The notes below the pieces were generated by a model. It made no database searches and had not been told where the DNA came from. It worked only from the letters and a program-made list of their open reading frames with translations. From positions 1-9,473 of the forward strand of contig UROX01000096.1 in NCBI GenBank assembly GCA_900549685.1: a stretch of DNA of 9,473 nucleotides. Direction: 5' to 3'. The position numbers were made by a program, and so were the translations under genes. Positions 6,714 through 9,473 of this stretch are shown here, piece by piece; the stretch's first letter is position 1; the number at the start of each line of letters is the position of its first letter. The stretch is from an uncultured Alistipes sp. Its GTDB lineage: Bacteria; Bacteroidota; Bacteroidia; Bacteroidales; Rikenellaceae.

Positions 6714-6741
6714 CAAAGATACGAAATAAGCCGGGAACAAA
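6714..6741 (-). promoter_or_regulatory. Promoter of the PRiA4_ORF3-miaA operon
   Basis: Reading on the minus strand, TATCTTTG (6721-6714) matches TAnnTTTG exactly. A TTTG (6741-6738) lies upstream with a 16-base gap, shorter than the usual 19-21, so the -33 assignment is uncertain. The -7 box is 20 bases before the ATG at 6694, giving a short leader and supporting that start. Confidence 0.65.
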
Positions 6742-6898
6742 AGCAACCCCGTTCGGTTTTGTCGGGGCGGAATAGCCCGGACGAAGCCGAAGATACGCAG
6801 AGATCGGGTAAAACGTGTGTTCGGGGGCGGGCATAAATCGTACGGTCCGATCGGCACTCCCCTACCGTAATGCCAACGGACATAGGGCGTGTCTTATC

Positions 6899-7023
6899 GG
6901 AACGATACGGGTTGTCCGATCTGCCGTTGCTTGATCTGTCGTTCCGTATCGACTGAATATCGGGATATGAAGCCCGGTGGAAAGTTGCTTGCCTTGTACA
7001 AAAAGACGGAAGTCGATACGGAA
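6899..7023. repeat. Cluster of CGATACGG inverted repeats
   Basis: The octamer CGATACGG occurs at 6903-6910 and 7014-7021, and its reverse complement CCGTATCG at 6944-6951. The second and third form part of a perfect 13-base inverted repeat, TTCCGTATCGACT (6942-6954) with AGTCGATACGGAA (7011-7023), spaced by 56 bases. A further GGAACG/CGTTCC pairing (6899-6904/6940-6945) overlaps these arms, so the helices are mutually exclusive. Role unknown: operator site, RNA structure at the 3' end of the esterase operon, or decayed repeat. Confidence 0.5.
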
Positions 7024-7039
7024 AACGATTCGAGACTTC
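7000..7039 (-). terminator. Probable terminator of the esterase operon
   Basis: On the minus strand, GAAGTC (7039-7034) pairs with GACTTC (7014-7009), with further interrupted pairing inside, followed four bases later by TTTTT (7004-7000). It lies about 24 bases after the stop of the hydrolase gene. The gap before the T-tract and the imperfect stem keep confidence moderate. Confidence 0.5.
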
Positions 7040-7062
7040 ACCGGTCCGTATGCCCTATTGGA

Positions 7063-8124
7063 TTATTTTACCGCCAAGTTATTGTCGCTTAACCATCCGT
7101 CGAGCAACTCCGCCAACCGGTCGTTGTTGAGATCCTGCATCAGGAAGTGCGTATTACCATAGATACCGATTTCGGGCAGTTCGACCAATGTCGCATTGCC
7201 ACCGTGGCGGTTTACGGTCTCCACGAACTTCCGGGCCATTTGCAGGCGCACACGCCAGTTCTCGTCGCCCAGATTTTCGGACGGTGTTTCGGGGATATAG
7301 TCGCCGAAATAGAGTACGATAGGAATTTCCGTCAGTCGCTCGAATTGCTCGGCGGGCACCGGTGTTCCGGCAACGCCACCGGTCAGTCCGTCGATACGTT
7401 CAGGTACTTCGCCCTCGGGAAAGACGAAACCGCCCGGTTCATACGCAACGACCGCCTTGACCTCAGGATTCCGCATGGCCGCCATCCACCCCGGAAACCC
7501 TCCGGCCGAATGGGTGACGAGGATATGGTCGCCGATGCGGTCGGCCAATGCGCCGAGAGCGGGAACATCCTGCCGATGGTCGCTCAGATCGGGTGTCATC
7601 TCGCGGAAGAACTGCGAGAGCGATGCGGAATCTTTCGGGAACTGCACCCCCTCGTTGTAGTTCGGCCAGATGCCGATGCGCCAGATATCGAACCAGAACA
7701 TCTCGTCGGCCACAGGTTTGACCGCAGTGGTCGCCGATGTCCGACCCGCACGCCCCCGACCGGGCAGATCCATGACATAACCGCTCCACCCGTGACGTAA
7801 CATCAACGTAGAGAATCCGTCGCGGCCGTCGGGCGTCATCTGCCAGCAGAGGCCCGAGCCGCCGTAACCGTGTACATAGACCAGCGGCAGACGATGAGCG
7901 TCGGCGGGTATCTGAAAATCCACGGAAGCATGGTCGGCACGATAGCTTTGACCGGTCTCCTCCTGCTCCGCCCAGCCGACGAATTTGCGGTTGTCGTATT
8001 TGCCCTCTCGCTGTATGGTCCCTCCGCCGACAGAGAAATGTCCCTGCCTGGCGATGGTTATGTTTTGCGCTTCCGTTGTTCCGATAAAAGCCATAAGCAC
8101 TGTCGATAAGATAATCTTTCTCAT
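7063..8124 (-). CDS. Exported alpha/beta hydrolase, esterase-713-like
   Basis: 353 residues. The signal peptide (MRKIILSTVLMAFIGTTEAQ) has a likely cleavage after Ala19, so the enzyme is periplasmic or secreted. The oxyanion-hole region is LVYVHGYGGSG (81-91); TPDGRDGF (97-104) and DLPGRGRAG (119-127) match the esterase 713-like group. The nucleophile elbow THSAGG gives Ser206; Glu229 in YEPGG is the likely acid and His326 in GNTHFLMQDLNND the base. It should hydrolyse an ester or a related bond; the substrate is not evident. The frame extends to 8604 without a stop, but the signal peptide and the ATG at 8124, which overlaps the upstream stop as ATGA, fix the start. Last gene of a minus-strand operon with the cupin-CMD fusion and an NTF2-like protein, and probably translationally coupled to the fusion gene. 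Confidence 0.88.
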   Translation of the reverse strand: MRKIILSTVLMAFIGTTEAQNITIARQGHFSVGGGTIQREGKYDNRKFVGWAEQEETGQSYRADHASVDFQIPADAHRLPLVYVHGYGGSGLCWQMTPDGRDGFSTLMLRHGWSGYVMDLPGRGRAGRTSATTAVKPVADEMFWFDIWRIGIWPNYNEGVQFPKDSASLSQFFREMTPDLSDHRQDVPALGALADRIGDHILVTHSAGGFPGWMAAMRNPEVKAVVAYEPGGFVFPEGEVPERIDGLTGGVAGTPVPAEQFERLTEIPIVLYFGDYIPETPSENLGDENWRVRLQMARKFVETVNRHGGNATLVELPEIGIYGNTHFLMQDLNNDRLAELLDGWLSDNNLAVK

Positions 8125-9254
8125 TTCGGTTGCGTAAGTTGGGTCAATACTCCGCGAAGCGGTTCCGAATACGTTTTGCCGAGGTTCGTCTCCACGATGT
8201 TGAGCAATGCCGAGAGTTGTTCGGCCGTGATGCCCAGATGCAGGCAGATCGACATGTGGCCGTATGCCATCGGTTCCACGCCGCCCACTCCGGCGAGCAC
8301 GGATACCGTAGCGAGTTCCCGTTCCCGGTAAGTCAGCAAATCCCGTTCGAAAAGATCGGCGAACAAATGCTCTTTCAAAAATCGTTCTACAGTCGGGGCG
8401 AATACGGCATATCCCGCTTTCGGGGCATCTGCCGATATGCCCGATATTTCGGCGAGTACGTCGCGTCCGCGTTCGTAACGGCTTCGGCTGTCGTCGGTTG
8501 TCGTAGCCTCCCGACCGACAGGATCGTCGATGCCTTTCGCTTTGCGTTCGTCCACGACCTGCATGAACGTCTGAATGGCCCGCAGGCTGCGAGGAAATCC
8601 GCAATAGGCATAGGCATGAATCAACACTTCGTTTACCTCATTGACGGTCATGCCGGCCTCCAAAGCCTCCGCGAGTGCCGGTTTCAGATGTTCCAGATCG
8701 CCTTTGCCCGTATAGGATGCCACGGCAACGAGGGCCTGCTCACGGGCGGTCAGTGTCTTGTTCGCTTCCGCATAGCGACTTTCGGTTGTCGCTTCGCGGT
8801 ACTGTTCGTCGCTTACCGGGTCGAGCCATACAGCGGCATTGGATTGCGGATTGGCGGTGACGGCAATATGGGCGAACCAACTGTCGGGTGCGGCACCGTG
8901 CCAATGCTCTACGTCGGGAGCGATTTCGACGATATCGCCCGGAAACAACCTGCGGGCAGGTCTGCCTTTCTCCTGATAGTAACCGATACCGGCGGTAGCG
9001 ATCAACAGCTGACCTCCCTTGTGCGAATGCCAGCTGTTGCGGCAGCCCGGTTCGAAGGTGACATTGGACATCGGGACGTTCAGTTCCTTGTGTTCGCTCA
9101 AAGGCGCGAGCCATACTTCGCCTGTAAAATTGGGATTCGGGGATATTTTATCGCCCAGCGGATAGGGTTGGCGGAAGGTATCGGCGCTCTGTGCATAAGC
9201 CCCGACGGATGATATGGATAACATGGCTGTAAAAAATAAACTCTTGATTTGCAT
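8121..9254 (-). CDS. Exported cupin-carboxymuconolactone decarboxylase-like fusion
   Basis: 377 residues. A signal peptide (MQIKSLFFTA... AYAQ) is likely cleaved after Ala21. The cupin domain (about 50-135) carries HSH (His76, His78), Gln82 in place of the usual Glu, the GDIVEIAPDVEHWHG motif with His117, and a second His119, so it can probably bind a metal. Two CMD-type helical repeats follow: about 165-235 (LTAREQALVAVAS, ALEAGMTVNEVNEVLIHAYAYCGFP) and about 305-375 (LTYRERELATVSVLAG, HMSICLHLGITAEQLSALL). Neither has the CxxC pair of AhpD peroxidases. CMD proteins act on ring-opened aromatic lactones or as redox proteins, usually in the cytosol; here export is predicted. Similar cupin plus CMD proteins are known in Bacteroidota, but their substrates are not. 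It overlaps the esterase gene by four bases and follows the NTF2-like gene by 18 bases. Confidence 0.85.
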   Translation of the reverse strand: MQIKSLFFTAMLSISSVGAYAQSADTFRQPYPLGDKISPNPNFTGEVWLAPLSEHKELNVPMSNVTFEPGCRNSWHSHKGGQLLIATAGIGYYQEKGRPARRLFPGDIVEIAPDVEHWHGAAPDSWFAHIAVTANPQSNAAVWLDPVSDEQYREATTESRYAEANKTLTAREQALVAVASYTGKGDLEHLKPALAEALEAGMTVNEVNEVLIHAYAYCGFPRSLRAIQTFMQVVDERKAKGIDDPVGREATTTDDSRSRYERGRDVLAEISGISADAPKAGYAVFAPTVERFLKEHLFADLFERDLLTYRERELATVSVLAGVGGVEPMAYGHMSICLHLGITAEQLSALLNIVETNLGKTYSEPLRGVLTQLTQPK

Positions 9255-9272
9255 ATTCTGCTTGTCGTTCGG

Positions 9273-9473
9273 TTATTCGCCTGAAGTTCTTGTAAATGCA
9301 AGTACGGAGAGTTGCCATTTGCCGTCTTCCACGACATAGACTTCCGTGACGATAAAAGGAAAGCGCACGGATTTTCCGCCGACTTCCGAATCGAGATGAA
9401 TCCGGCTGAAGACCGTTGCCGTTCCCGCCGCGAACTTTACCTGCACGTCGTGTATTTCGGCTTTTTTGTACCA
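9273..9473 (-). CDS. NTF2/SnoaL-like protein, C-terminal part (5' end outside window)
   Basis: The frame is open from the window edge to TAA at 9275-9273 and gives the last 66 residues of a protein; no start codon lies inside the window. The pattern of strands (VQVKFAAGTATVFSRIHLDSEV, then GKSVRFPFIVTEVYVVEDGKWQLSVLAFTR) is typical of the cone-shaped NTF2-like fold (SnoaL or DUF4440 types), in particular the 'T-V-W-V/Y-x-x-D-G-K/R-W-Q-L' ending. Such proteins bind or isomerise small hydrophobic molecules, often as dimers. Signal peptide and active-site residues cannot be judged because the N-terminus is missing. It lies 18 bases upstream of the cupin-CMD gene on the same strand and is presumably in the same operon. 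Confidence 0.7.
   Translation of the reverse strand, partial: WYKKAEIHDVQVKFAAGTATVFSRIHLDSEVGGKSVRFPFIVTEVYVVEDGKWQLSVLAFTRTSGE

Larger units (their letters stand above)
6742..7062. other. Intergenic stretch between two minus-strand operons, rich in inverted repeats
   Basis: About 320 bases with no supported gene. The right part (6899-7039) holds the terminator of the esterase operon and a cluster of related inverted repeats, listed separately. The left part holds a TACGGT/ACCGTA hairpin (6841-6846/6864-6869). No tRNA or mobile element was seen. Confidence 0.5.

Noticed and set aside
7063..8604. 513-residue version of the hydrolase
   Set aside because: The extra N-terminal 160 residues are Arg-rich, antisense-like filler overlapping the cupin-CMD gene in another frame; the true start at 8124 begins a clear signal peptide and overlaps the upstream stop as ATGA.
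8130..9212. Long open frame of 360 codons on the plus strand
   Set aside because: It is antisense to the cupin-CMD gene, which has clear domains and a signal peptide; the plus-strand product shows no domain pattern.

Overview
The window looks like a chromosomal segment from a GC-rich member of the Bacteroidota, probably an Alistipes-type gut organism. What is seen: several -7 boxes of the Bacteroidota form TAnnTTTG, A-rich rather than Shine-Dalgarno-type start regions, a tRNA without an encoded CCA, and typical Bacteroidota families (an outer-membrane barrel protein, exported TIM-barrel enzymes, a PRiA4_ORF3 protein next to miaA). The genus is inferred; no 16S or housekeeping marker is present to fix it.

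Left part, plus strand (1-3320): the 3' end of an outer-membrane beta-barrel protein is followed by a long terminator hairpin and a promoter box. Then come two tandem paralogues (816-2030 and 2057-3268, about 64% identical by hand alignment) of an exported TIM-barrel protein resembling a glycoside hydrolase. One carries a lipoprotein signal and the other a cleavable signal peptide. A strong terminator closes this unit. Middle part (3374-4964): a small GNAT acetyltransferase on the minus strand, a roughly 640-base stretch without a convincing gene, a 105-residue protein of unknown function, and tRNA-Leu(UAA) with a near-ideal promoter and an intrinsic terminator.

Right part, minus strand (5284-9473): a PRiA4_ORF3-family protein overlaps miaA, the tRNA A37 prenyltransferase. 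Upstream of that lies a three-gene operon, open at the window edge: an NTF2/SnoaL-like protein (partial), an exported cupin-CMD-CMD fusion, and an exported esterase-713-like alpha/beta hydrolase that overlaps the fusion gene by ATGA. This looks like an envelope-located small-molecule processing module whose substrate cannot be read from sequence.

No CRISPR array, insertion sequence, phage gene or defence system was recognised. The least ordinary items are the tandem TIM-barrel pair, which lacks an obvious clan GH-A nucleophile, and the exported cupin-CMD-CMD/esterase operon.
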